A DNA stretch of 64,000 nucleotides from Pseudomonadota bacterium (GCA_030685065.1 JAUXQH010000122.1:34740-98739), one strand, 5' to 3'. Counted from the first letter of the stretch, positions 34,754 to 48,722 are shown. Notes: a model not told the origin generated them from the letters alone. Program-made: numbers and translations.

Positions 34754-35599
34754 TCATGGGGCAACCTCGAAGTCGAAGGGCACGGTGAACGGACGCTCGG
34801 GATCCGCCTGCCGCGAGAACTGGACCCACATCCGGTGGGGGCCTGGGGTCGGGAACGTGTAGTGGAACGGGAGCTCGGGGCCCAGGTAGAGGTGCGGCAT
34901 CTCCATCCCGGGGCCCATGTCCTCCATGCCCGGAAACCACGCGTGTGTGTGCGTGGAGAAGGCGAGGTCATGGGTGACGAAGGCCGCGTGTCCGTCGGCG
35001 CCGAGGTATTGCGCGAAGTCGGTCACGTCGGCGCCACTCTCGGTCACGATCACGGTAAACGAGGCCTCGTACCCCGCAAACGGCGCAACGTCCCACCGAA
35101 GCTCGATCTGCATCCCCTCGACGTCACGGACGGTCGAGAGGTCGGGGACGGGCGCGGCCATCTGCGCGGGCTCCCCGCCCACCGTGAGCCAGTTCGTCAG
35201 GTTGAGGTACTGATTCTGGTGCGCGAAGTCGTACAGCGCCAGGTAGTCCCCGGCGAGCGGAAACGTGACAGGGAAGTGGTAGGTGGCGGAACGCAGCACG
35301 TCGGCGGTGAGGGCGTGGTGGTCCTCGTGGTGCTCGTGCTGGAACGAGGAGAGGTCCCGCGAGATGAACAGCGTGTGGACCATGCGCTCGTGGGCCTGCT
35401 GGAGGTCCTCGATCGGGCAGCCGGCATCATCCTCGACCGTGAACCAGTACTCGACCTCCACGCCGGCCTCGATGGGCGCGGGATCGGTCCAGGAAGGGAT
35501 GGCGTAGCCCGTGCCCGAGGGCGTACACGCCGGATCCGGCGCCGCGCTGTCGCCATCGGTGTCCCCGCCCGATGCGCAGGCCAAGAGGAGAGCGAGCAT
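34754..35599 (-). CDS. Secreted lipoprotein with His-rich, YtkA/FixH-like beta domain
   Basis: The 281-residue protein starts MLALLLAC with the Cys at 8. The mature part has paired beta-sandwich-like segments. HERMVHTLFISRDLSSFQHEHHEDHH is rich in His and resembles the HExHxH-style metal sites of YtkA-like or copper-handling domains. GADGHAAFVTHDLAFSTHTHAWFPG and HLYLGPELPFHYTFPTPGPHRMWVQF also fit that pattern. A metal-binding role is an inference from the His/Met spacing. It has the same orientation as the propeller lipoprotein downstream. Confidence 0.75.
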   Translation of the reverse strand: MLALLLACASGGDTDGDSAAPDPACTPSGTGYAIPSWTDPAPIEAGVEVEYWFTVEDDAGCPIEDLQQAHERMVHTLFISRDLSSFQHEHHEDHHALTADVLRSATYHFPVTFPLAGDYLALYDFAHQNQYLNLTNWLTVGGEPAQMAAPVPDLSTVRDVEGMQIELRWDVAPFAGYEASFTVIVTESGADVTDFAQYLGADGHAAFVTHDLAFSTHTHAWFPGMEDMGPGMEMPHLYLGPELPFHYTFPTPGPHRMWVQFSRQADPERPFTVPFDFEVAP

Positions 35600-35664
35600 G
35601 TGGACCTCAGAGGAAGGGGGTACGAGCGGGCAACCCTCGTGGCCCGAGGCTCATGGGACGACAC

Positions 35665-37131
35665 TCATGGCACGATCAGGTAGGCCTCGCCCGCAAAATC
35701 CCCGCCCGTGCTGCTATAGCGTGCCCCGACGAGCAGATCCGGCAAGCCGTCCCCATCCACGTCGGCGCCGCCCGCCACCGCGCTCCCGGCAACAGCGCCA
35801 TCGCCGGGACCAACCCAGCGCGTGACCGAGTCGGCGAGGAGGATGGTCCCCGCGGCGAAGGGGCCGCGTACGAGGTAGGCGGCGCCTTCGTTGTAGTCCG
35901 ACAGGTCGACGCCGTACGCGCCGATGAGCAGGTCGGCCCAGCCGTCCCCGTCTACGTCCCCGGCGGGGGCGGTGTAGGCGCCGGCGAGGTTCCCGGCGAC
36001 CTCCCCCACGAAGCTGGTCTCGGCGGACTCGATGTCGAGCGTGCCCACCGTGCCCGGGCCGTGAACGAGCCACACCGTCCCCGGCCCCTGCGAGTCTCCG
36101 CCGAGGATGACATCGCCGTAGCCGTCGCCGTCGACATCTCCCGCGCGCGCGACCGAATCGCCGACGTAGAGCCCCTCGGTGCCGCCGACCCAGAGGCGGT
36201 CGGCCTCCCGGAGGGCGTGGTCTCCGTCCGCGATCGGCCCGAGGAACAGCGCGGCGGCGCCGCCGTCGAAGGCGAGGTCGTCCGCGCCGTTGGCCCCGAT
36301 CAGCACGTCCTCCATCCCGTCTCCGTCGAAGTCACCGGCGCCCGCCAGCACGCTCCCGGCTCCGTCTCCGACCGACGGCGCACCGTGCGGCGGCGCCTCC
36401 GGGGCCGGCCCGAGGCCCGTGATGGTCACGGCGGCCTCGCCGAGGCCGTAGGCGCCGCCCTCGACCGGCGCGCGGAACAGGTACACCCGACCGCCCCCGA
36501 CCCCGCCGGCGGCGTTGGCCTGCGCGCCGACGAGCACGTCGCTGTCACCGTCCCCATCGACATCCGAGAACGCCACGGCGCTCCCGGCGTAGTCCAGCCG
36601 GGCCTCCCCGAGCCAGGAGACGGGGGCGGTGGCGAGGGAGCCCGCCGCGGCGGGGAGGGGCCCGTACACGAGGTAGGCCTTCCCCGCGTCGGGGCCGAGC
36701 TCGTCGCTTCCCACCGCGCCGAGGAGCAGGTCGGACACGCCGTCTCCGTTTGCGTCGCCCGTGGCGTCGAGCGCCCACCCCGGGTAGTCGAGGTCGGCCT
36801 CCTGCACGAGGCAGGCGCCGGCGTCGAGCGCGTGGGCACCGGCCGCGAGCGGCAGGGCAAAGCTGCAGGCGGTCCCCCCGAAGGGGGCGGAGACGACCGC
36901 CGCGCCGGGGGTCATGGAGACGGTGGTGCCGGTGGCGCTGCTCTCGGAGCCGACGATGGTGGCGTACGCCGCGCCGAGCGACAGATCGCGGCCGGGGCGG
37001 GTGTCCGTGTCGCCTCCGGTGTCGGTGTCGGTGTCGGTCGCTCCGGTGTCGGCGGTTTCGCCGGAATCCTTGCCGTCGCCCGATCCGGCGCACCCCGCGA
37101 GCACACAGAGCTCGAGCCACACCCAGCGCAT
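35665..37131 (-). CDS. FG-GAP/integrin-alpha-type propeller lipoprotein (paralog 1)
   Basis: The 488-residue product starts MRWVWLELCVLAGC with Cys at 14, followed by an Asp/Thr-rich linker. The rest is about seven FG-GAP propeller blades of the form DxNGDGxxDLLLGAVG and DVDGDGDSDVLVGAQ, each with the calcium-binding DxDGDG loop. Such domains act in adhesion or surface display. It is head-to-head with a close paralog (37200-38702) across a 68-base shared promoter region. Confidence 0.9.
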   Translation of the reverse strand: MRWVWLELCVLAGCAGSGDGKDSGETADTGATDTDTDTGGDTDTRPGRDLSLGAAYATIVGSESSATGTTVSMTPGAAVVSAPFGGTACSFALPLAAGAHALDAGACLVQEADLDYPGWALDATGDANGDGVSDLLLGAVGSDELGPDAGKAYLVYGPLPAAAGSLATAPVSWLGEARLDYAGSAVAFSDVDGDGDSDVLVGAQANAAGGVGGGRVYLFRAPVEGGAYGLGEAAVTITGLGPAPEAPPHGAPSVGDGAGSVLAGAGDFDGDGMEDVLIGANGADDLAFDGGAAALFLGPIADGDHALREADRLWVGGTEGLYVGDSVARAGDVDGDGYGDVILGGDSQGPGTVWLVHGPGTVGTLDIESAETSFVGEVAGNLAGAYTAPAGDVDGDGWADLLIGAYGVDLSDYNEGAAYLVRGPFAAGTILLADSVTRWVGPGDGAVAGSAVAGGADVDGDGLPDLLVGARYSSTGGDFAGEAYLIVP

Positions 37132-37199
37132 CCACCCTCCGACTCGCGTCGATCGCGTCGCCGTCTTCTATGCCAGCCCGGCGGGATACGCCCCGTCCC

Positions 37200-38702
37200 A
37201 TGTTGCTCCTCCTGGCGCTCCACGGCTGTGACGGCGCGCCCGCCAAGAAGGACCCGGGAGTCGACACGGGGGAGCCCCCGGACGACACCGGCGTGGACGA
37301 CTCTGGCATCGACGACACGGGCACGGACGACACGGGCGCGCGCACCGGCGTTCACTCCCTCTCGGAGGCCCACATCTCGGTCACCGGCACGGCGTCGAAC
37401 GCCGCGGGCAACGCCGTGGCCTTCATGCCGGGCTCCACGGGCCCGGCCGTCGGCATCGCCGGATACTTCGCCAGCAAGGTGTGTGTGTTCGGCACCGTCC
37501 CGGAGCCCGGCGCCTACACGATCGACGACATGGGGACGTGCTGGACCTCCCCCAACCTCCGCGACTTCGGCGGATACGCGCTCGCGGGCGGGGATGACCT
37601 CGACCTGGACGGCGCGGGGGACCTGTTGGTGGGGGCCATCGGCGAGAGCACGCAGGGCGCGGGCGCGGGCGCGGTCTACCTGCTCGCCGAGCCGGGCATC
37701 GGGGGAGCCCACCTGTTGACGGAGGCGCGGACCACGTTCCTCGGGGAGTCGCTGGGCGACTACGCGGGATCCGGCGTGGCCTTCGCGGGAGATGTCGACG
37801 GGGACGGCGCCGGGGACCTGCTCGTGGGCGCCTCCTCCAACGACGCGCTCGGAAGCGGCGGCGGGCGGGCGTACCTGCTGCGCGGCCCCTTTCCCCTGGG
37901 CGAGCTCCTCCTCGCCGACGCCGGCACCACCATCTCGGGGAGCGGCTCGACCGGCGCCAGCGGCGTCGCGCCCCCCCACGGCGCACCGGCCGAGGGTGAT
38001 GGCGTCGGCGTCGGGCTCGATGGCATCGGAGACTTCGACGGGGACGGCCTGGATGACCTCGCCCTCGGCGCAAACGGGAGCGACCGCAACGGTATCGACG
38101 CGGGCGCCCTCGCCGTCTTCCTCGGTCCGGTGTCGGACGGCCCCCTGACCCTCGACGACGCCGACCAGCTCTACCTGGGCGATGCCGACTACCAGTACGT
38201 CGGGGACGCCGTGGCCGCCGCGGGAGACCTCGATGGGGACGGCCTCGCCGACGTATTGGTAGCGGGGAACAGCCTGGGGCCCGGGACGACCTGGATCCTG
38301 GCGGGACCGGGGGTGCCGGGCAGCTCCATCCTTTCGGACGTCCCGACCTCGCTCGTGGGTGAGGTCGATCTCGACTACGCCGGAGCCTACGCGACGCGGG
38401 GCGGGGATCTGGACGGAGACGGCTGGCAGGACGTCGTCATCGGGGCGTACGGGTCGGGTACGGTCGGGCCGCAAGGAGGTGCGGTCTACCTCGCCTTCGG
38501 GCCCTTCCCGGCGGGCACGCACGCGCTCGCCGACCTCTCGCGGCGATGGCTGGGGGAGAAGGAGGGAGACAACGCCGGCCGCGCGGTGAGCGGAGGCGCC
38601 GACGCAGACGGCGCCGGCCTCGACGCCGGGCTCCTAGGCGCGCTCTACCGCGCCGAGGGGGGGGCCTTCGGGGGGCAGGCCTACCTGGTCCTCTCGGAGT
38701 AG
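37200..38702 (+). CDS. FG-GAP/integrin-alpha-type propeller lipoprotein (paralog 2)
   Basis: The 500-residue product starts MLLLLALHGC with Cys at 10 and a long Asp/Gly/Thr linker. Blades include DLDLDGAGDLLVGAIGE, DVDGDGAGDLLVGASSN, DFDGDGLDDLALGANGS and DLDGDGLADVLVAGN, with the calcium loops intact. It matches the paralog read in the other direction block for block, including the GTTISGSG-SGVAPPHGAPAEGDGVG region. A local inverted duplication is the simplest origin. It is surface-anchored and probably adhesive. Confidence 0.9.
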   Translation: MLLLLALHGCDGAPAKKDPGVDTGEPPDDTGVDDSGIDDTGTDDTGARTGVHSLSEAHISVTGTASNAAGNAVAFMPGSTGPAVGIAGYFASKVCVFGTVPEPGAYTIDDMGTCWTSPNLRDFGGYALAGGDDLDLDGAGDLLVGAIGESTQGAGAGAVYLLAEPGIGGAHLLTEARTTFLGESLGDYAGSGVAFAGDVDGDGAGDLLVGASSNDALGSGGGRAYLLRGPFPLGELLLADAGTTISGSGSTGASGVAPPHGAPAEGDGVGVGLDGIGDFDGDGLDDLALGANGSDRNGIDAGALAVFLGPVSDGPLTLDDADQLYLGDADYQYVGDAVAAAGDLDGDGLADVLVAGNSLGPGTTWILAGPGVPGSSILSDVPTSLVGEVDLDYAGAYATRGGDLDGDGWQDVVIGAYGSGTVGPQGGAVYLAFGPFPAGTHALADLSRRWLGEKEGDNAGRAVSGGADADGAGLDAGLLGALYRAEGGAFGGQAYLVLSE

Positions 38703-38761
38703 CGACGAACCGTCGCCGTCGCGCCGCAGGCGGATTAGCCGCGTCGACAGCGAGGTTTCTC

Positions 38762-39589
38762 ATGAACGGAAAGATCTGCATCGTCACCGGTAGCAACACG
38801 GGGATCGGCAAGGAGACCGCGCGGGAGCTGGCCCGCCGGGGCGCAACGGTGGTCCTGGCCGTGCGCGACGCGGTGAAGGGGGAGGCCGCCCGTGCCGAGA
38901 TCGCCGCCTCGACCGGCCGCGCGGACGTGGCGGTGATCCCGCTCGACCTCGGTAGCCTCGCGAGCATCCGCGCGTTCGTCGCGCGCATGGAGGCCGAGTA
39001 CCCGCGGCTCGACGTGCTCGTGAACAACGCGGGTGCGTGGCCCACCACCAAGGGGACCACCGCCGAGGGGTGGGAGACCACCTTCGGGAGCAACCACCTC
39101 GGCACGTTCCGCCTCACGATGGATCTGCTGCCCCTCCTCCAGAAGAGCGCACCGGCGCGGATCGTCGTGTTGTCGTCCGCTCTACACTACCAGGGCAAGA
39201 TGGTCTGGGACGACCTGATGTACGAGAGGCGGCCGTACGCCGCGGTGGCGGCCTACAACCAATCGAAGCTCGCGAACGTGCTGTTCACGTTGGCGCTGTC
39301 GCGCCGCCTGGCCGGCAGCGGCGTCACCGTGAACGCCGTCCACCCGGGCGTCGTGGCGACCGACCTGGCGCGCGGCTACCCGGCGTTCCTGGTCAAGCTC
39401 TTCCACCTGTTCCTGCTCACGCCCGCGAAGGGGGCCGCGTGCTCGGTGCACGTCGCGAGCTCACCGGAGCTCGAAGGGGTCAGCGGGCGCTACTTCGAGA
39501 AGAGCAAGTCCAAGGAGCCGGCGAAGGCCGCCCTCGATGCCGAGGCCCAGGAGCGGCTGTGGACGCTCACGGAGAAGCTGACCGCGTAG
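38762..39589 (+). CDS. Short-chain dehydrogenase/reductase (retinol-dehydrogenase-like)
   Basis: The 275-residue Rossmann enzyme has the cofactor motif TGSNTGIGKETARELARRGA, the NNAG motif at DVLVNNAGAW, the catalytic Ser in IVVLSSALHY and the YNQSKLAN motif (Tyr and Lys). HPGVVATDLARGYP follows. It resembles retinol or protochlorophyllide-type reductases and would use NADP(H) on a carbonyl or hydroxyl substrate. GAGG lies 7 bases before the ATG. It is convergent with the MopE-like gene. Confidence 0.92.
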   Translation: MNGKICIVTGSNTGIGKETARELARRGATVVLAVRDAVKGEAARAEIAASTGRADVAVIPLDLGSLASIRAFVARMEAEYPRLDVLVNNAGAWPTTKGTTAEGWETTFGSNHLGTFRLTMDLLPLLQKSAPARIVVLSSALHYQGKMVWDDLMYERRPYAAVAAYNQSKLANVLFTLALSRRLAGSGVTVNAVHPGVVATDLARGYPAFLVKLFHLFLLTPAKGAACSVHVASSPELEGVSGRYFEKSKSKEPAKAALDAEAQERLWTLTEKLTA

Positions 39590-39598
39590 GCAGGGGGT

Positions 39599-39628
39599 GC
39601 CGCGGGGAGGGAGGCGCCCCCCCGCGGC
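39599..39628. terminator. Hairpin between convergent SDR and MopE-like genes
   Basis: GCCGCGGGG (39599-39607) pairs perfectly with CCCCGCGGC (39620-39628) across a 12-base loop. It lies between two stop codons, fitting a bidirectional terminator, with no clear T-tract. Confidence 0.5.
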
Positions 39629-39640
39629 CGCCCGTTGTTC

Positions 39641-44359
<4,719 letters not shown>

Positions 44360-44459
44360 GGAGCTCCGATCGGGACTGCGCGCGACGATACCTCAAGATC
44401 AGACGATGCCAAACAGGCGGCCGAACGAAGCTCGGCTACCTTGTGCATTGGAGACGCCC

Positions 44460-45563
44460 ATGACCGACTCGTACCGTTCGCTCCTGTTCCTGCTGCTGCC
44501 GCTCGTCGGCTGTCCGACGCCCGAGAAGAGTGACACCGGGGAGACCGGTGACACGGACACCGACACCACGGACACCGACACCGACACCGACGTGGCCGAG
44601 ACGCTGAGCGAGACCGGCTGCTACGCGGTGGACCCATCGCTCACCGAGTGCCCCGCGCCGGCGGACGTGGTGCTCGACCAGGTCATTCCCGCTACCTGCG
44701 GCGCCACGGTGCTCACGGTCGATGGTGCCGGCGAGCTCTCCACCGGCTGCGCGTACATCGGCGGCGCGGTCCCGGGCGGCTGGTGCCTCTACCCGATCAC
44801 GGTGTCGGTGCCGGAAGATCCGTGTGACTACGGCCGCCCCCTGGTCGTCGACGGCCGGCCGCGGCTCGCCCCGCTGGTCCGCGCCCGCGGTTGGACCGCG
44901 CCCGCGGCTCCTGCGCAGGCCGACGCGGCGCAGGCGGCCACGTGGGCGCGTATCGGCCTCGCGGAGCACGCTTCGGTCGCCTCCTTCTCCCGCTTCGCGC
45001 TCGATCTGCTCGCGCAGGGCGCCCCCGCCGATCTGGTCGCGGACGCGCACGCCGCCGCCCTCGACGAGGTGCGTCACGCGAAGCTGGCCTTCGGCATCGC
45101 CTCCGCGTTCGCGAACGACACCCTCGGCCCCGGCCCCCTGACGCTCGGCGACCTCTCGCTCAGCGCCGATCTCGCGGCGCTCGCGTTCGCGACGGCGCGC
45201 GAGGGTTGCGTCGCGGAGACGCTGTCCGCCCTGCAGATGGCGGAGGCCCGGGACCGCGCCACCGACCCCGCCATCCGCGCCGCGCTCACGCTCATCGCCC
45301 GCGATGAGGCCCGCCATGCCGCGCTCGCATGGCGTACCGTGCGCTGGGCCCTCCTCGCGGGAGGGGCGCCGGTGCGCGCGGCGTTGATCCAGGCGTTCGC
45401 GACGCCGCCGACGCTCCCCGGAGACGACGCATCGGGGCTCCTGCCCCCTCCCGTCGCGCGGGCCGCGATCCTGCGCGGCTGGGCGGAGGTCGTGGTGCCC
45501 GCCGCGACGGCGCTGCTCGGCGGCGTGCCCGCTGTCCTGGGGGGCGATCGTCCCGCGGCTTAG
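44460..45563 (+). CDS. Lipoprotein with ferritin-like di-iron domain
   Basis: The 367-residue product starts with a lipoprotein signal, LLFLLLPLVGC (Cys 18), then an Asp/Thr-rich linker and a Cys-containing region of about 100 residues. From residue 158 it is a ferritin-like four-helix bundle: LAEHASVASFSRFAL (E169), ALDEVRHAKLAF (E203, H206), EGCVAETLSALQ (E248, E253) and RDEARHAALAW (E283, H286). This is the E, ExxH, E, ExxH ligand set for two irons. A lipid-anchored di-iron protein outside the cytoplasm is unusual and may act as an oxidase or peroxidase. GGAG lies 7 bases before the ATG. Confidence 0.88.
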   Translation: MTDSYRSLLFLLLPLVGCPTPEKSDTGETGDTDTDTTDTDTDTDVAETLSETGCYAVDPSLTECPAPADVVLDQVIPATCGATVLTVDGAGELSTGCAYIGGAVPGGWCLYPITVSVPEDPCDYGRPLVVDGRPRLAPLVRARGWTAPAAPAQADAAQAATWARIGLAEHASVASFSRFALDLLAQGAPADLVADAHAAALDEVRHAKLAFGIASAFANDTLGPGPLTLGDLSLSADLAALAFATAREGCVAETLSALQMAEARDRATDPAIRAALTLIARDEARHAALAWRTVRWALLAGGAPVRAALIQAFATPPTLPGDDASGLLPPPVARAAILRGWAEVVVPAATALLGGVPAVLGGDRPAA

Positions 45564-45572
45564 CGTGCCCCG

Positions 45573-46817
45573 ATGATCTCCCCGTTGCCCGCGATCTCCA
45601 GCGCGCTCCCCCGCCTCTCTTCGCCCCTGCGCCTGCCCTCGGGCACGGTCCTCTCCAACCGGATCGCCAAGGCCGCGCTCTCCGAGCGCCTCGGCGATCC
45701 CGACGGTCGGCCGAGCGAAGCGTTGCTGCGCCTGTGGGACCAGTGGTCCGCGTCCGGCGCGGGCCTGCTCCTCACGGGCAACGTCATGGTGGACGGCCGC
45801 CACCTCGGCGAGAACGGAAACGTCTATGTCGACGAGCGCTCCGACGTCGGCGCGTTCGCGACGTGGGCGCGCCGCGCAAAGGCCGGGGGCAGCACCGTCT
45901 GGATGCAGATCAACCACCCCGGCCGCCAGGCGCCCCGCATGGTCGACCGCGCGCCGGTGGCGCCCTCGGCGGTCGCGATGCAGATCGGCTACGGCGCCTT
46001 CGCCCGGCCTCGGCCCCTCGAGGAGGCCGAGATTCACGCGATCGTGGCCGCCTTCGGTCTCGCGGCGTCGCGGGCGCGGGAGGCTGGGTTCGACGGCGTT
46101 CAGCTCCACGCGGCGCATGGCTACCTGGTGAACCAGTTCCTCTCTCCACGCACCAACCTGCGTGACGACGCCTGGGGCGGCGACGCGAAGCGTCGGAGTC
46201 GCTTCTTGCGCGAGGTGCTCCGGGCCATGCGCGCGGCGGTCGGCTCCGGGTTTCCGGTCGGGATCAAGCTCAACAGCGCCGACTTCCAGCGCGGCGGCTT
46301 CGACGAGGGAGAGTCCCTCGACGTCGTCCGCATGGTGGTGGACGAGGGCATCGATCTGCTCGAGATCAGCGGCGGCACCTACGAGTCACCCGAGATGTTC
46401 CGGGAGGCGCCGAAGCCCACGGGGGCGAGCTCCACCCTGGCCCGCGAGGCGTACTTTCTCGCCTACGCCGAGCAGGTTCGGGCGATCGTGCCCGTGCCGC
46501 TCATGGTCACCGGCGGCTTCCGGACCGGGGCGGGCATGGAGGCGGCCCTGGAGACGGGCGCGGTCGACGTGGTGGGCCTCGGCCGCCCCTTCTGCATCGA
46601 CCCCACCTTTCCCGAGGGGCTGCTCGCGGGCCGGCTGGCCGAGGTGCCGCGGCCGCGGCTCGAAACGGGCGTCAAGCAGCTCGACGGCATGGTCCAGGGC
46701 GGGTGGTACCTGGCCCAGCTCCATCGCATGGGCGCCGGCGCCGCGCCCGACCCGGCGCTGTCCCGCATGCGCGCGGTGTGGGCGTACCTGGCGGCGGGCG
46801 GCCCGGCGCGGGGGTAG
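45573..46817 (+). CDS. NADH:flavin oxidoreductase (old yellow enzyme-like)
   Basis: The 414-residue FMN-binding TIM barrel has SNRIAKAALSERL at the start, TVWMQINHPGRQAPR, a substrate-binding HAAHGYLVNQFLSPRTNLRDD with the His pair, RGGFDEGESLDVVRMV, and LMVTGGFRTGAGMEAAL followed by DVVGLGRPFCIDP for the phosphate of FMN. It would reduce an activated alkene with NAD(P)H. It has no signal peptide. It starts 9 bases after the ferritin-like gene and probably shares its transcript. A foldback repeat follows. Confidence 0.92.
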   Translation: MISPLPAISSALPRLSSPLRLPSGTVLSNRIAKAALSERLGDPDGRPSEALLRLWDQWSASGAGLLLTGNVMVDGRHLGENGNVYVDERSDVGAFATWARRAKAGGSTVWMQINHPGRQAPRMVDRAPVAPSAVAMQIGYGAFARPRPLEEAEIHAIVAAFGLAASRAREAGFDGVQLHAAHGYLVNQFLSPRTNLRDDAWGGDAKRRSRFLREVLRAMRAAVGSGFPVGIKLNSADFQRGGFDEGESLDVVRMVVDEGIDLLEISGGTYESPEMFREAPKPTGASSTLAREAYFLAYAEQVRAIVPVPLMVTGGFRTGAGMEAALETGAVDVVGLGRPFCIDPTFPEGLLAGRLAEVPRPRLETGVKQLDGMVQGGWYLAQLHRMGAGAAPDPALSRMRAVWAYLAAGGPARG

Positions 46818-46818
46818 A

Positions 46819-46976
46819 GGGCCCGTCCCGAAATAGCCTGCGCATTCGGCCGCCCCTGGGCTCGCGTGCGCGGCGTCGCTCGGCGGTCACATGCCTGCGG
46901 GCATGCTCCCTTCTCGCTCCTTGCGCCCGCGGCCCAGGGTCGCCCTCGGTGCTGCAGGTTATTTCGGGACGGACCC
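46819..46976. repeat. 158-bp foldback (inverted-repeat) element
   Basis: The outer arms, GTCCCGAAATAGCCTGC on the left and GCAGGTTATTTCGGGAC on the right, are nearly complementary, as are CCCTGGG and CCCAGGG further in. The centre is a perfect CATGCC-TGCG-GGCATG hairpin (46890-46905) lying exactly at the midpoint. The whole element is therefore one long imperfect hairpin filling the gap between two genes, resembling a miniature inverted-repeat element or a large RNA stem. Confidence 0.78.
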
Positions 46977-46988
46977 AGAGCCCCGCGA

Positions 46989-47657
46989 ATGCTCACCCAA
47001 TTCGCCGACGATGTATGGATCGAACCCCGACGCACCCGGTTCTTCGGGGTCGAGACCGGGACCCGGATGACGGTCGTCCGCCTTGCCGAGGGCGGCCTGT
47101 TCGTGCACTCGCCCGTGGCGCTCGATGCGGAGACCCGAAGCGCGGTCGATGCGCTGGGCGAGGTGCGCGCGGTCGTGGCGCCGAGCATTTTCCACCACCT
47201 CCACGTAGGCGCGTGGATGGCGGCCTTCCCCAGGGCGGTCTTCGGGGCGTGCCCCGGCCTGGACCGGAAGCGCGCCGACCTCGCGTTCACCGTGGTGCTC
47301 GGGGATCAACCACACGACGTGTGGGCGCGGGATCTGGAGCAGGTGTATTTCTCTTCCAGGCGCGAGAACGAGGTGGATTTCTACCACCCGCGGAGCCGGA
47401 CGCTCATCTGCGCGGACGCGCTGCTGAACCTGTCGCAGCACGACTACCTGTCGACGCGCATCGTCGCCCGCGTGATGGGAAACAGCGGGCCCGGGTTGGG
47501 CTGGATGGAGCCGCTGATGGTGCGCGACCACGGCCTCGCCCGCCGACAGGTGGACCGCATGCTGGAGTGGGACACCGACAAGGTGGTGCTGGCGCACGGT
47601 ACGCTGGTGGAGCGGGACGGGCGGGAGGTGCTCCGGAGCGCGTATCGTTGGCTCTGA
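46989..47657 (+). CDS. DUF4336 domain protein (metallo-beta-lactamase-like fold)
   Basis: The 222-residue protein matches DUF4336: MTVVRLAEGGLFVHSPVALD, VVAPSIFHHLHVGAWMAAFP, NEVDFYHPRSRTLICADALLNL and KVVLAHGTLVERDG. The fold is metallo-beta-lactamase-like, with histidines in FHHLH and AHG, and the family function is unknown. It is cytosolic. The start follows the foldback element by 12 bases, with only a weak ribosome site. Confidence 0.82.
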   Translation: MLTQFADDVWIEPRRTRFFGVETGTRMTVVRLAEGGLFVHSPVALDAETRSAVDALGEVRAVVAPSIFHHLHVGAWMAAFPRAVFGACPGLDRKRADLAFTVVLGDQPHDVWARDLEQVYFSSRRENEVDFYHPRSRTLICADALLNLSQHDYLSTRIVARVMGNSGPGLGWMEPLMVRDHGLARRQVDRMLEWDTDKVVLAHGTLVERDGREVLRSAYRWL

Positions 47658-47675
47658 CGCGGCTTCGACCCGCTC

Positions 47676-48722
47676 TCACCGCTCCGAGGTCGGGGCGGGC
47701 GCGGCTTCCTCAGTCTCTGCCTTGAGCTTGGCTCGCTTCGCGTCGATCGCCGCCGCGGCGGCCTTGGCCTCCGCCTTCTCCCGCTTCTTGAAGAAGCCGC
47801 GCAACATGAAGTTGTGCTGCGCCGCCTCGAGATCCTCGGCGAGGAACAGCGAGCCCCGGCTCAGGTTGTCGAGCGTCACCCTCATGTCGGTGCCGGCCTC
47901 GCGGTCGTGCATCAGGGCGCCCATGGGCGTCGTCGGGTCGGCGGCCCCCTGCGCGAGCCCCGCCACCAGGACCGAGGCGCTCTCCCCCGTGCTCTGGAGC
48001 TTGCCGACCGTGGTGGTCAGCGCCGCGTAGGTCGTCTTGTCGGTGACAAGATCGTTTGGCAGCGATCCCTTCTGGTTGAGCTTGCCGGAGAACGTCGAGA
48101 GGGACGCGGTGAGCGTCTCCGCGTTGGCCGAGGCCGTGTTCAGGCTCGAGACCGTGTCCGTCACGCTGGCGTACAGGGCGTCCTCGATCAACAGCTTGCC
48201 GACGGTGCCCTCGCCCTTGGCGAGCTTCCCGCTGATCCCCTTCAGGTCGGTCGTGATGGCGAGGAGATTGGCGTTGTTCTCCTGCAACATCGCCATCATC
48301 GTCTCGGTGGAGACGGTCTCTCCGACGATCAGCACGTCTCCCTCCACCAGGGCGGGAGCCTCTTGCGTACCGCCGTACAACACGACGATCTTGCTCCCAA
48401 TCAGGCCGTCGCTTCCGATCTTTGCCAGCGCGTCCCGATGGATGAACTGCGTGGCGGTACGGTCGATCTTCATCTCGACCTCCACCTGGGGGCCGCCGTG
48501 GAAGTCGAGCTTCTTGACGATGCCCACCTTCACCCCGGAAAACCAGATGTTGTCGCCCTGTTGGAGCCCGTTCACTTCATCGAACACCGCGGTGACGGTG
48601 ACCTTCTTGGTGAACGTGTCGTTCAGGTCGCCGATGGTCAGGATCCCGCCGATCAGGATCGCGGCGGCGAACGACACGAAGAGGCCCACCATGACGGCGC
48701 GCCGGTTTGGGGATGGCGTCAT
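47676..48722 (-). CDS. mlaD: MlaD-like MCE-domain phospholipid-binding protein
   Basis: The 348-residue protein has one N-terminal membrane helix, VGLFVSFAAAILIGGILTIG, then a single MCE domain: AVFDEVNGLQQGDNIWFSGVKVGIVKKLDF and the KIGSDGLIGSKIVVLYGG core. A long helical tail follows, ending Lys-rich. MlaD forms a periplasmic hexamer that carries lipid between the outer and inner membranes. The first codon overlaps the ATPase stop (ATGA). It is last in the operon OmpA-MlaE-MlaF-MlaD. The extra C-terminal 150 residues are longer than in enterobacterial MlaD. Confidence 0.88.
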   Translation of the reverse strand: MTPSPNRRAVMVGLFVSFAAAILIGGILTIGDLNDTFTKKVTVTAVFDEVNGLQQGDNIWFSGVKVGIVKKLDFHGGPQVEVEMKIDRTATQFIHRDALAKIGSDGLIGSKIVVLYGGTQEAPALVEGDVLIVGETVSTETMMAMLQENNANLLAITTDLKGISGKLAKGEGTVGKLLIEDALYASVTDTVSSLNTASANAETLTASLSTFSGKLNQKGSLPNDLVTDKTTYAALTTTVGKLQSTGESASVLVAGLAQGAADPTTPMGALMHDREAGTDMRVTLDNLSRGSLFLAEDLEAAQHNFMLRGFFKKREKAEAKAAAAAIDAKRAKLKAETEEAAPAPTSER

